Source: Rusavskia elegans
Taxonomy: Eukaryota; Ascomycota; Lecanoromycetes; Teloschistales; Teloschistaceae
Direction of reading: 5' to 3'
DNA length: 64,000 bases
NCBI GenBank assembly: GCA_011316305.1
Contig: SAUG01000096.1
Location: forward strand, 62,001-126,000
Under the pieces are notes generated by a model. The model saw only the letters and a list, made by a program, of their open reading frames with translations. It ran no database searches and was not told where the DNA came from. Shown piece after piece: positions 48,002 to 60,226 of this stretch (position 1 is the first letter of the stretch; every line of letters begins with the position of its first letter). The position numbers and the translations under genes were made by a program.

Positions 48002-48490
48002 TCAAGCTGAGCTCTCGGGGTTGTCAACAACTTGTACCAAGCCTCGAAGAAATTTCTCCCAATCTTCCTGACCTCTCCTTCCCTCCTCTTCTCCCACAAC
48101 ACCAACAGCCTCCAATCCTTCCCCTATCCCCATGCCTTTCAAACATTCACCCACTGCCCCCGCCATTTCCGCGTCGTCGGTCTTCCATTCCCACGGCCTC
48201 CCGACTGAGGTAGCACCCCCAAGGCTACTTACGAAACTCTTCATCAACAGTAGAGCAATGATATTGGCTCGTACAGCAAGAGAATCCGTATCGGAAGCGG
48301 GGGGTAGAGGTCCTTCAACATGGACATATCCGGAAGCGGGATTGAGAAGAAAAAGGACAGACCCAGGAGGGGTGATAGGAACGTGGCGGATAGAGAAGTA
48401 CCAGGTATTGGAGACAGATCCAGAAGGACTCAAGCGTTTTCGAGGAAGGGCGAGAAAGGATGAGATGATCGTGGATGGATCGAGGGACAT
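48002..48490 (-). CDS. Conserved-looking hypothetical protein
   Basis: Single frame of 162 codons with coding character and no recognised domain. It starts MSLDPSTIISSFLALPRKRL, has SVLFLLNPASGYVHVEGPLP, and in the second half RPWEWKTDDAEMAGAVGECL, which resembles wording I associate with short fungal proteins of unknown role. The C-terminus may be altered by an intron near GLVQVV. There is no signal peptide or membrane segment. It is opposite in direction to RVS167. Confidence 0.5.
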   Translation of the reverse strand: MSLDPSTIISSFLALPRKRLSPSGSVSNTWYFSIRHVPITPPGSVLFLLNPASGYVHVEGPLPPASDTDSLAVRANIIALLLMKSFVSSLGGATSVGRPWEWKTDDAEMAGAVGECLKGMGIGEGLEAVGVVGEEEGRRGQEDWEKFLRGLVQVVDNPESSA

Positions 48491-49036
48491 GGCGTGATTC
48501 GGTAGGATCTAAGACCAGAAGGTGATCCCAGCAATTTAGTTGCTGTTCGACTAATCGATGAACAAAGGTCTTAGTACAGACAGCCAGGTGAATTGGGATG
48601 GAAGGAGATGAGATAAAGATTAAACGGTCGAGACGGGGTCCCTACGATGTACAATCAAGCTAGATTTAGTCTTTGACAGGGTGAAAGTACGGTCGAGTAG
48701 ATAAGATGATGCCTACCTCGCCGGCCTCTACGAATGGCTAATCGTTGTTCTTAAGAAGGATGGATGATGAAATTGTCAGTCAATAATGAGGGAAGGGCGA
48801 AGCGAGAAGGAAGCCGCGAAACCGAAAAGTGAAACGCGTCACCCCCACTTTCCTCATTTGGTCCCGCGGTGACACAAGATGATCCCGAGTACACAGCCTC
48901 GTCAATGGAACGACTGAAGCTATTTTGGTCCACTTCGAGGATGGGGCTGGGGACAGGGCATATCATGTTTTTCGCTACTTAGAAGCTACCTCGCCTGTCT
49001 ATCTGCATCGTTGCTGCACCATATTCTCGATCCACC
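48491..49036. other. Intergenic, divergent promoters
   Basis: Contains the upstream regions of the hypothetical protein and of the BAR-SH3 gene. No gene recognised. Confidence 0.4.
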
Positions 49037-50658
49037 ATGCAAACCGTGCAACGACGATTCGGGAAGGCAAGAACTGCCGACCAGTCCCAAGTGGCCGTTC
49101 TGCTGAAAGACTTCGAAGATGCTGATAAGATGTTGGGACGGGTGAGTTTTCCTTGATCAAGCTTATGCCCATCCTCTAATTGACCAATACTACAGATCAT
49201 CGAGGCTTCAAAGGCATGGCGGGATGCCTGGACAGATATCTTGACCGTACAGCAAAGGCTCTGCTACGGCTTCCAGGACATGTATTCGCCCATTGTCGAG
49301 TCCAATGAGAATTATGAAGGTCACGGAGCAAGAGAGACACCGAGACCCACCATGCTGAGGACCGTGAAGCTTCAACAAGCTTACGCCGACCTGAAAACCG
49401 ACTTGCTCGAAGAGGTCAACCTGGTGGATACGAGGATAATCAAACCAGCGATGGATGCCAAGGACCACATCCAACCGTTGAAAAAGGTTATCAAGAAGAG
49501 AGCAGACAAGAAGGCATGATCATAGCTCCGTTCTTTGCGGCTCATTGAGCTGATTCGTCCAGTTGGATTTTGAGAAATATCAAGCTCGAGTCGACAAGGG
49601 GAGGAAAAACACGAAACGATCAGACAAGGATAATGCCGCTCTCGCAAAAGCTGAGACTGAGCTGTATCATGCGACGGAGGTATGCATCTTCCTTCTTGCT
49701 CGCCCCTTGGTCTGAAGTATGCAACAGTAGGGACGTGAAGGACCTTGGAGCGAGACTGTTGCTGATAGGGAATTACTAGGAGTACAATGCTTCCGATGAT
49801 CATCTACGGGCTCGTCTCCCGCCCGTCGTCACCGCAGCTTTCTCGTTGCTACCGCATTTGCTCGCTGCCCAGATAATGACGCAAAATTCGCTTCTAGCAC
49901 AATGTTACACCGTGTTACACGAATATTGCGAAGAAGCGCGATATCCATCACCACCGCCAGCGATGAGCGAGATCATCTCAATTTGGGATCAAGATTTTCG
50001 GCCAATACAGAAAGAGGTGGAGACCGGCTTCGCATTTCTCTCCAATGGCAAGGCTGTTCGGCAACCGATGAAGATGGCAGACACAAATCAGGGGCATTCG
50101 CTTTCGGGGCTGAACATTCGCAACGGATATGCCTCGAGAAGGTCGAGCAGTCAATCAAGTCACCTACAGCCATCGACCCCGCTGGCAATTGGCGTCCCAC
50201 CTGCACCTCCGTCTCCAGATCCAAACACGATCAACTCAAGACCTAGGATATCTTCCATCCCCTCACAGACCTCTCTTTCATTATCAACACCAAACTACAC
50301 ACCCTCCGAAGGCCCAAGTCCATCCCCCGGCGACCCGTCCAGCAGCTATGCTCCTGCCGGACCTCGGGCAGACTACTTTTCACGAGACCGCCAACCGTCC
50401 TCGTCGTCATTTGCATCTATGGTAGCCAGCAAGAAGAAGCCGCCCCCACCGCCTCCAAAAAGACTCCCGTCAGCTCAGCGAGAACCATGGGTTATAGCAC
50501 TTTATGATTTTGGTGGCCAAGGTCAGGGTGATCTTGTTTTCGGAGAAGGAGATCGAATTAGGGTAGTAAAGAAGACCGATAGCACTGATGATTGGTGGGA
50601 AGGCGAGTTAAAAGGGGTTCAGGGCAGCTTCCCAGCAAATTATTGCCGCCCAATATGA
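49037..50658 (+). CDS. RVS167: BAR-SH3 amphiphysin-like protein Rvs167/Hob1
   Basis: Membrane-bending endocytic protein acting with Rvs161 and actin at the plasma membrane. Four exons (49037-49141, 49196-49513, 49563-49679, 49780-50658) give 472 residues. The start MQTVQRRFGK matches the family. The BAR domain spans roughly 15-235 (LLKDFEDADKMLGR, QPLKKVIKKRADKK|LDFEKYQ). A Ser/Pro-rich linker contains an uninterrupted proline run (PPPPPP). The SH3 domain at about 410-472 has ALYDFGGQGQGDLVFGEGD, DDWWEGEL and GSFPANYC. Intron 2 (49514-49562) has a GC donor (AAG|GCATGA); using it is the only way to keep the conserved KKRxDKKLDxxxYQ string. Confidence 0.93.
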
Positions 50659-50923
50659 ATGCGTCACATTAGAGGCCTGACAGCGATGTAACAATGATAG
50701 TGTATTCCAAAAATACTTTAGCTTGTAGTTCTGTCGACTGGTCTGTTTATATGTTGTATATTGATGAGTCACTCCGTTTCTCTGAACAAAACCCCCATCC
50801 CTCCCATTGCCTGTGGGCCATCAAGTCGTCCACGACGTCATTGACTTATCACGATAAGTCGCTGAAGGCTGCATTGCAAGAGGTCCGACAGCCGGCATCC
50901 CTTCAGAAACTCTAACATAGATC

Positions 50924-52972
50924 ATGTCCAAAGCAAGTGAGGAATTGTTGAAGAAGCCGCTGTATGGCAAGTCACCCATATGAAAGTTGTTGCGACCTTG
51001 GTTGCTGAATGTGTGATCAGTCTTCGACCTCCCCCATGAATTATTGGTCACTCTCCACTTGAAGCAGCAGTCGTTGTTGGAGACACTCGCACCCACGGTA
51101 TCTTCTCCAATACAAAACGATGCGGCAGACGCCGGTTCCGAACCCCAAGATGCCAAAACCACCAAAGCCCCATCGACAAGCTGTGTACTTTGCAGCGCGA
51201 GGTTTCCAGATCTGCGGGAGCAGCGGCGGCATGTCAAGTCGGACTGGCACAACTACAACTTGAAGCAGAAACTAAGGGGTCATAAGCTTGTGACGGAGAC
51301 GGAATTCGATAAGCTCGTGGAGGATCTGGATGAGAGCCTCTCAGGTTCAGACTCTTCGGATACCGACGACGACGATGATTCGAAACAAAGTACTCTGACA
51401 ACGCTGCTCAGGAAGCAGGCAAGAATCGGGCAACCCGAATCCGAAGGGCTAGACGACTTTTCGCCCAAGAAACGCAAAAGGGGATCTGGCAAGCCGCCAC
51501 TGATATGGTTCTCAACGCCTCTGCTGCCCTCCAACACTTCCCTCGGCATCTATCGAGCAGTCTTCACTGTCGATGAGCAGGAACAAGACGTGGATCTGGT
51601 CAAGGTTCTCCGTAGAAAGCAGCTAACACCGACTCCATCCAGGCCTCCTGCTGATGCTTCCAACGGCGTACCTTTGCCCTCGGTCATGACAAGTCCACAA
51701 ATCTTCATGTGTATGGTTGGTGGGGGACACTTTGCCGGCATGATCGTATCACTCGCACCCAAGTACGGCAAGAAATCTACAGGCGTAGAAGAACGTCAAG
51801 CTACGGTGATCGCACACAAGACATTCCATCGATATACCACAAGGCGCAAACAAGGTGGAGCACAGTCGTCAAATGATTCCGCCAAGGGCGCCGCACATTC
51901 GGCTGGTGCATCGATACGGAGATACAATGAAGCCGCACTGGAATCAGAAATCCGATCTCTACTCACTGAATGGAAAGACTTCATCGACAAATCGCAACTC
52001 ATCTTTGTCCGAGCCACAGGAAGTTCCAACAGAAGAACCTTATTCGGTCCCTACGACGGCCAAGTTCTACGCCATAATGATCCCCGGAACCGAAGCTTCC
52101 CATTCAGTACCCGTCGTGCCACTCAAGCAGAGCTCATGCGCTCATTCATCGAGCTCACTCGCGTCAAAGTCGAGGTTGTCGATGAAGCGGCCCTCGCCGC
52201 AGCTGCAGCAGCCGAAGCCGCTTCCGCAACACCTAAACCCGTCTCCACGCCTTCCAAGCCTCCTCCGCCTAAATCCTCCAAGGAGGACGAAGAAGCAACT
52301 CTTCATACCACACAATTGCAAGCCTTTATCCGCCGCTCCAAAGTCCCCGCTCTCCTCTCCTACCTCACCTCAAACTCTCTCCCCACAGATTTCCGATTCT
52401 ACCCGCCATCATCGCAAGCCAATCACCATGCTCCAACCCCATTGCATCTCGCAGCGTCAATTAACTCTCCAGCTGTCGTTTCTGCTCTACTCGTGAAAGC
52501 AAACGCCGATCCCACAACCCTGAATGCAGAAGGCAAACCAGCATTCGCCCTTGCAGGCGATAGAGCCACCCGCGATGCCTTCCGAGTAGCACGGTCGGAG
52601 CTCGGAGAGGAAAAATGGGATTGGACGTCCTCCCAAATTCCTTCCCCACTCACGAAAGAGGAAGCACAGAAAAGAGACGCAACAGAAAAGGCCGAGTCTG
52701 ATAAAGCGGAAGCGGAAAGAAGGAAAATGGAAGAGGAGAAGTTGAGAAAAATCGATGACGCGAGAGGTGGGGATGCTGGAAGAATAAAGGGAGGGGGCAA
52801 AGCCTTAGGAGCAGTAGAGAAGACGGGAGCGGAGAAGAGGGAGGAGGAGAGTAGAGGGTTGACGCCTGAGATGAGGATGAGATTGGAAAGAGAGAGGAGG
52901 GCGAGGGCGGCGGAGGCGAGGATGAGGAGCGCCGGGGCTGGGGCTGGGGGTGGGGGTGGGGGAGGGAGATAG
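50924..52972 (+). CDS. VMS1: Ribosome-quality-control tRNA hydrolase Vms1 (ANKZF1)
   Basis: Releases nascent chains from stalled 60S subunits and binds Cdc48, in cytosol and on mitochondria. Exon 1 (50924-50966) gives MSKASEELLKKPLY. A 54-nt GC-AG intron (G|GCAAGT...GATCAG) leads to exon 2 (51021-52972) with VFDLPHELLVTLHLKQ, for 664 residues. A C2H2 finger uses Cys69, Cys72, His85 and His91. The VLRF1 domain has GGGHFAGMIVSLAP and the loop RRKQGGAQSSND with its conserved Gln. An ankyrin repeat reads TPLHLAASINSPAVVSALL. An acidic/basic coiled coil is followed by the Cdc48-binding VIM pattern RERRARAAEARMR and a poly-Gly end. Confidence 0.93.
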
Positions 52973-53410
52973 GGGCATAAAATCGACTAAGACCATTTCA
53001 ATTCAGTAGCGCAGTCTTGAATATCCGTTTCGAAGTGAACTTTAGCGCAGGGAATTGGAGAATCAAAAGTACGATCGTAACGACAAAAGCCAACATGAGG
53101 TGACGATTGTTGTATACACCTTAGGGCGATTGACTGCTACCACGCCAAGCCCCTCAATCGGATGGAATTAATCCAGCAGCCAAACTCCTTAAAACACATT
53201 AAAATTACACACCAGAAACGGCCTGTGTATGCTCCTCCCAAATCCATCCCCAAGTCTTGTTTTCTCAAATCCATCATGAACCCGTTAAAATCCGTTACCC
53301 ATCCATGTATATCCGCCATTCCAAAGGAAGTGATTAAACAACCATTGAAAAACCAATTGCCCCAATCCCCAATCCCCAAACCAGCTAGTCAGAGCCGACA
53401 AACCCACCCT
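52973..53410. other. Convergent 3' spacer, no gene
   Basis: Spacer between the stop codons of VMS1 and the copper radical oxidase; ORFs entering from either side are antisense shadows. Confidence 0.4.
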
Positions 53411-55706
53411 CTACAAACCCGGCTTCTTGAAAGTAGGTCCAGGCGGCCAATTCCCCAACGCCGCCGGATCCCCTCCAATCCGCACCCAAGTACTGACACT
53501 GGGCGTCGGACCATCGAGCAAAAACAGCTGATACCAACCCGGCGGGCAAACATTCTTATTTGGGGGCGTCGTGATAGTGCACGTCGTGCCCGCACAACTT
53601 ACTGCAGGGAACAAAGTGCGCTGACCCATCGTGTTGCCATGGGTGCTTGATTCGGCACCGAGCATGGAGACGCGGGTGGCGCCGCCGCCGTTGAGTTGCA
53701 CGGTGATGGGGATGGAGGCGCCGTAGCCCCAATTTTTGTTGGCGATGGTGAAAGACGGGCGGGGACGGCCGGCGAGGAGATAGGGCGGGACGAAGACTTC
53801 GACACGGTATTCCTGTGGGTTTTTGCCGTCTTGGGGGTCGGAGCCAGAGACTAGGACTCGTCCACTGGAAGGTAAACGGTCAGTAAAGATCGCCACGTTG
53901 ATGTAGAGTGCTCGATGGGGTAAATTACTCTTGCATGAGTATAGCTTCACTATGGTACATGCGAGCGATGGTGGTGTTAGCCATGACGGACATGCGCTGG
54001 TTGACGGGTTTAGATGGGTCGTAGAGGATCGCGTTGAGGTTGGGATTAGTAGCGAGACCGAAGCCAGCGACACCTTGCTTAGCGCCGTTAAGGATCATGT
54101 AGGTACCGTCCGGGAGAGCAGTCATGCAGGTCATGACTCGTTGGGAAGGCATGCGTTCGAGTGTCCATGCGTTATTGCCAGCTTCCGGTTGGGAGGAGAC
54201 GCAATTGTCAAGAGCGATGGCAGCACCGATGGTAGAACCGCCACAGATTAGGATACCGAGAGGTGCGGTGAATGGAGCATACTGGGGAAGGATCATTGCA
54301 GTACCCTCGAGTGGATAGGTTCTGCCTGCTCCGGGGTTATTGACTGCGCCAGGCATGTTAGGGAGGGTTTTGATGGTGTTGAAGGTGACCGGGTCGAGTA
54401 TGCGAGCTTCATTGTAGTAGCCGACGAAGATGCCACCCGAAGGAAGGACCGCGAGAAAGGGATATAAATTATTTGGGTCAGTCCGTTCCAGCCAGTCGGC
54501 ATAGACTACGCCTGCGCCAGAAGGTCGAGGCAAAATCTCAAGATTTGGTTGGGGAGGACCATTGGAACCAGTCTGTCCACCGACAACCAAGATCTGTTCT
54601 TCGGTCAGCGATTGATACCTCGACGATTCGCCAGCAGACTTACCGAGCCATTAGTCATGACCATGGCAGTTGGGTACCACCTGCCTCTCTGCAATTTCAA
54701 CTCATTGACGTTTTCTTGCCAATCGTTGACGCCGGGGACGCCAGGAGATCCGTCAGGCCAGTAGAGTCGGATTCCAAATGTCGAGTCGCCGGACCATCCG
54801 CCAATATTGATCTGTCTTCCAGCCTTGTCCGGGAGCGTAACGCTTGCGGAGCAGAAAACATCAGTTTTGACATGCATTTCTCTCCATGCTAAGCTTGGGT
54901 TGCCGAGCTGCGAGACGTCAAGTTCGTAGGCACCGGTCGAATTAGGTGCTCCAGTGCCGAACTTCTCCACGAAAGTGTATTTGCCGTTGACGCCTGAGGT
55001 GGTCAAGAGAGGTATAACAACCCCACCACTGATCAGTTCATAGCGACCAGCGTTAGCACCTGTGGGATAATTCCAGACGTAAAGAGGTGTCCCTGTCCAC
55101 AGGTACCACGAAAGCCTGTTGCCACCTCCACAGTTGTAGCGGGCATCGCCTGAGCAGGCTACGCTACAGTCAGTCTCAGGAGCGGTCGTGGAACCGGCTG
55201 CAGCAATTTCCACGGCATCTCCACACCCTGCGCCAACAGATTAGCAAACACAAACGGCGTGAGGGATTAAGAGTCTTGTACATACAGCACTCGCTACCAT
55301 ACTCCATACCAGCAGCTTGGTATCCGAAGTTCTGGCATTGGGTGAGGCATGATGTGGCTGTGTTGGCGGTCTGGCTGATGATCTGATACTTCCAGACTCT
55401 CTTGCCCACTCCTTCGCTGTCAACCGTCGTGTCAGCTTGTTATGTCTCCAAGCCGAACAACTCCGACAGAAAGGGGTATATGCTCACGTGATACAGGCTT
55501 GATACTGCCAATTTCCGGGTAAACCCGTCTTCTGAGCTGTACGCGCTTGACGCACGGTCAAAGCTCCTTTGGCAACGGCAGAAGCGTCCGAGGAAGCGAG
55601 CTATGTCACATCAGCAAGATTGCAACGTTGGACGACAGTGACCAAAGCATACCAGGGACAGCCAGAACAATAACGAGAAAGCGGACCGAAAGAGTGAAGC
55701 AGCCAT
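53411..55706 (-). CDS. Secreted WSC-domain copper radical oxidase (AA5, glyoxal-oxidase-like)
   Basis: Extracellular oxidase of the galactose/glyoxal oxidase family, making H2O2 from alcohols or aldehydes. Six exons (55706-55653, 55600-55488, 55416-55286, 55227-54644, 54593-53929, 53864-53411) close in frame to 666 residues. A signal peptide (MAASLFRSAFSLLFWLSL) is exactly exon 1. A WSC domain (about 46-143, with NWQYQACITEGV and CSGDARYNCGG) may bind glycan. The catalytic part has FCSASV (Cys of the Tyr-Cys cofactor), GRWYPTAMV (cofactor Tyr), MYHSEAILM (axial Tyr and ligand His) and SSTHGNTMGQR (ligand His). The C-terminal domain is the usual DUF1929 type. The preferred substrate is unknown. 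Confidence 0.93.
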
Positions 55707-58700
55707 TGCTGGCTAACGAACGGAAGACTTCAAAGATTGATGTAGCTCAGTCTGCTTGGTCAGAACGAACGGAAACAAGCGGAGACCAGAAGTTGGACGA
55801 GCTGGAGAAGCTGGCGGTGAGGGATAGGAAATCATCTGCTTATATGCATTTGCAAGTGTAGGAAGCTCCGGCTGCCAGCTTGAGCTTCACTCTGCAACCC
55901 TCATTGCATGCACCATCTTCGGCCAAACGTGGGAAAAGGAAATGAGTGCAGGATGGCATGGCTTGACAATGCATCCAGGCCGGCCAAGAGGCTGAAGGCA
56001 TACAGTGCTGCTCTCTGCCATGCTCCTATCAAAATTGTCGAGGAAAAAAGACGGGGCGGCTGACAACCCCACGGAGGGTGGATATGGTACACATCCAAGC
56101 ACGACAGTAGTAGTCAAAGGAGGGGAGATTGGACTTAGCCTGCAGCTACACTTGTCAGCCTATTACTACTCTTGTTGGCAGCTTGGAATGGAGAACACAA
56201 GGGTGGCCGAGCCGCGATCCATCTACCAAGACCCGGGCTCCCGTCCGGCTCCAATGAATAACGTCCTGTCAAGCATTCTGGTCTGGCTGATGACTTGTGC
56301 GGTAAGCCGGTGGGATCTGGACGCAAGCCCGATAGTGAATCAGCCGAGTCCAATGTGAAAGGGAGGAATGAGGCCACCATCTCTCCAGCAGCGGTCACGA
56401 AAGGCGGAGGTTGCGGTCTGGTGACCCAGCCCAAGGTCTCGAACAATGGTGTTGAATGCAGGTTGGACTGCACAGGTGTTCGTCGCTGCCACATGTCGTT
56501 CCGGCTCACACGACGCACGACGCACGCCGTGGGTTGGTGGGGTAACTATTCGTGCATGTCGTGGTACCGACTGGGGGCTGACTGGTTCCTCGGTTTCTGG
56601 GAGGGGATGGCTGCATAGCTGAAAGCTTGGCGCTTACGACCTCACTTGGCGTTAGTATCTGTAGACTCTCGGTGTATCTGTCCGCAAGCACCCCATTGGC
56701 TCTCTTACAGTTCGTCTTCGACATCCTGCACCGATAGGGCAATCATCATGACAAGTCTGCCTAAGAGGACTGCTGCCATCCACCCTCGACTATACGCCGC
56801 AAGGCTTCGGACCTCTCGACTCATGACTCTTGATATGATTGGCAACCACGCGGTTCCAATCAAGCGAGCTGGGGCCCACAGCATCCTGTATTCTGGAGAC
56901 AACCACGAACAATGAGGGGGTGAGGCATTTGTGCTGGGTATTGCGGACCGAGTCGCGTGTCGTAGCTGCGAAAATGAATCATCAAGCACGAGATTGGATT
57001 GCTGCCAGATCCTCTTGAACATGCAGCGACGATTACTAGCGATCCAAACTCCATCGAGCACCTCGACAACCATACCTGAGGAGACCATCTTAAGATGTAA
57101 CCGCCGAACATCTCTCCATTCTCGAGCCACGATGCAAGCATGGCCGAGCCGGCTCGACAGCACACGCAGGAGTGGATCACGTTAGGAAATGAAGCTTAAT
57201 GCATGCCCAAACTTCGACGGTCTGCTGACTACCACACCGTATCGGCAACTATGCCAGAGGCAGCTGGTGAAGTCACCATGGCATCTCAATGTCACCCTCC
57301 GGGCGTTCAACACCACTCCTTGACTGCTTCGACCACTCTTGGGAACCGACCATTGGCTGGAATTTGTTTCATGGCGTCCCAAATGGTACAGACTCGTACA
57401 AACGTACATGGGGCAGGAAACTCGCAGTGTTCCGTCTGCTTTCTTGTCAGCGCCTGCTTCGGAAGATATTACCGTTACCAGTACCGACTTCCCTCAATCT
57501 TGGTCACCAGAACAGAATGCCTGGACGAGTGTGGCTTCGTGGCTTCGTGGATTCGCCTGTCTACACAGTCTCTCCGACTCGGTGGCGGTGGCTCGACATG
57601 TGTTCAAACCTCAAGGGCCGCGACGATTTCCGCGTTAGGGTTTTCTGGCCTGAATATGATCTTGACAACTAATGTTGCACTTACGACCGAGTACGCTTAC
57701 AATGCAGATGTCCAATATCAAGACGGTCAGCAGTCGCTGGCGGCTTAGCCTGTGAGCAGGGCCTGCAAGGCTGATGATTAACGCCGTGGCGGCTGCAGCT
57801 TCCAATTCTCCAGGATCCAAGTCTTGGCTACATTTGGAGGCGTCATGAACTGTGGGGGGCTCAAGCAAAAAGTCAAAGTCTAAATTCTCCGGGGGATCTG
57901 CAACGCAGATCACGATGCTATCAGATGCCAAAAGCCGCAATCTTTTGCTCAGTCTGATTTGCCAATCCTCGTCTTCACCAGACTTTGTACCACATTCACG
58001 GCTTCTTGCATAGGGAAACAGTATCAAGGATCTCCTGGTCACTGATCCCCAAATGATTGCAGGCATGCATGCTGTTCCTGCGCAATGCAGACTTGAGCGC
58101 GTCATCTGTCTTTCTAATTGTTCCATTCGTTGGACAAGAAAACGACGGCATGCTGTCTCAGTAAACCTTGGTTGACATGCCTACGCTTCAGGTGCTACCA
58201 AATTTCGGAGCCTCCTTTTGCTGTGTTGTGATGATTAAGGGAACTCGCATGATAACCACAGGAGCATGGTCTATGACTGCCTTGGGAATTTACTCGGGCT
58301 GCCACGTTCATATCCTTCACCTTCCAGCTCTAAGCCACGACGTTGCCGACAATGGCGTTGCCAAGAATGGTTCATTGAAGTTCGAGCTAATTCCATCGGG
58401 ACATTGTGTCCGACCTCTTGCAAACGCTTACCTTGTCAGTGGGCCTTCCGAGGTTGGTTACACGACTGCTGCCGCCTGTCCAGAAATGTTGATCTGCAGC
58501 AGGTCATGTGTATCCATACACGAGTGGCTTGAGATGGCACACGTCAAAAGCAGCTATGACCAGAATAGGAGACTGGGTTCACCGCTTCAATGCGCCTGGT
58601 GTTGCACTTACAAGCTCCCAGTTTTCATCGCTAGCTTGAGGTCCAAGAGTCCGTATGACTGTCAATGAGTCTTTCACATGTGATGATTCCTAGCATCCAG

Positions 58701-59731
58701 CCAACTCTCAGGGCCGATTTCCGACTTTACGATCGAATTAAGAGGGCTCAGCCATCCCACGTCTCACACACCTTCGTCGGTGCCTCCGAATGCTCAGCCT
58801 GTACGCTTGCCTCTCTTTTTTTTGTGGTAGGTGTCCGTTTTCAGGGAGGTGCGGTACCAAAAGCCGTCAATAGAAGCGATATTTCACCGCTCCAGTATAG
58901 CGTTCCCCCTAAAGCATTGATCTTCACCCACCGAACATTGAGGCTCGGCCCGCGTTATCTGACAGGTCTTTGCCGGCCCCCGAATCGTGATTGGCTGGCT
59001 CGTTGAACGGAGCTGCAGCATCCAATGATGTGACTGAAGTCTGAAGTCTGGAACTGGGTGGGGGTGCGGTGGCAGCAGGCCCCCTGCTCGTAGTGCTCCT
59101 CTGTTTGATGGTCAGCCTCCACACGTACCGCTTGCCGGTGTGATCGACAACAGAGTGTCGTACTGTGTTGTTTCTCGAGCAGTTTATCTGTGTCTCCATG
59201 ATATGCATCAACAACAGTACACTGTTCTGCATCCACGATCTCTTCCACGGCTTTTACTTCTACCACAGACAATCTAAGTCCTCAGAAGCTCAGATCCTTC
59301 AATGAAGCCATGCATACAACGTATCAAGCATCTGGCTCTGAACGATTCGAAGACATAAAGAAATCCCTCCGACATGCTTGGGGCAATCTTAGAGTGGAGT
59401 CCAAGTCCTGTTTTGCCAGTGAGCTTTTGGGTATAGGAAGTCTTTTTTAGAGCGAATGATGGCATCGAAGAAAGCGATCGGGTATCTTTCAAAATTTGCG
59501 CAGATCGAGCAAGAATCCCCCCAACCTTACTTCATACTATTGTACATAGCCTTTTCATCCTGTCCTTTTCCATCCATTAACCAGTTGTACCAAACGAAGG
59601 CTCCAGTCTTGCAATCTCCTGTGTCGCCTTCCCATCTACTTGAGCCCGTTCTCACATCTCTCTTCTCTTTACCTGTCTCCCAGGTTGCCTCGTCCATTGA
59701 AGTCTATCTCACGACCAATCTTCGGCATTCA
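55707..59731. other. 4-kb stretch without a recognised gene
   Basis: G+C is normal and several frames of 100-180 codons occur (for example 57203-57748 plus, 58168-58668 plus, 56705-57163 minus, 57635-58126 minus). None has a domain, signal peptide or a splice pattern I could close. Frames on opposite strands overlap each other, so at most some are real. Either lineage-specific genes or decayed ones could be here. Confidence 0.35.
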
Positions 59732-60226
59732 TAATGGACCCCAAACTGTGCCTCGCACTCTGTGCCCTATTAGCTCAAATCGTCACCTCGTCAGCCCTCC
59801 GACACCAACAACAACGAGGCGAAACGCGCCACAGCTATCTCACTCCTACCCCGCTCGCGACTACCACCACCCAAAGTTAATTATCCTCGGCTCGACGACA
59901 CCGAGTCGGTAGTTGCACCCTCTACCACTACCGCAACCGTCCATCTTACTACCTCATCTCATGCCTTAATAACCAGCATCGCCCTGTCGTCACGGCCAAC
60001 CAAAACCGTCCTCGTCGTGAGAGGGGTCATCCAGGAGAGATCATTTGGGCATAGTCACCGACTGCAACTGCTACTGCCTGTTGAGACCGCCGCTGTTTTT
60101 TTTTTCACTAGTCGCCGCCTACAATGTAAGGGCTTGATTGGCTACAGTAAGTTGCGTCAAGGAGAAGCACCTGTATGTATATGGACGAGTTTAAATGGAG
60201 CGAGCGTGACAAGATACTTTATTTAA
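59732..60226 (+). pseudogene. Possible secreted Thr-rich protein with a one-base frame break
   Basis: An ATG at 59732 opens a strong signal peptide (MDPKLCLALCALLAQIVTSS), followed by a polar stretch to a TAA after TTTTQS. In the adjoining frame, continuous with it except for one extra base in the run CCACCACCC, the text continues NYPRLDDTESVVAP and a Thr/Ser-rich stretch (STTTATVHLTTSSHALI) to 60226. The match in composition suggests a single gene broken by a one-base indel in a short repeat. A sequencing error is possible. A run of ten T lies downstream. Confidence 0.35.

Noticed and set aside
49142..49195. CRISPR, tRNA or rRNA genes anywhere in the window
   Set aside because: No spaced direct-repeat array, tRNA-like T-loop/anticodon set or rRNA sequence was noticed on reading; a tRNAscan-SE run would settle the tRNA question.
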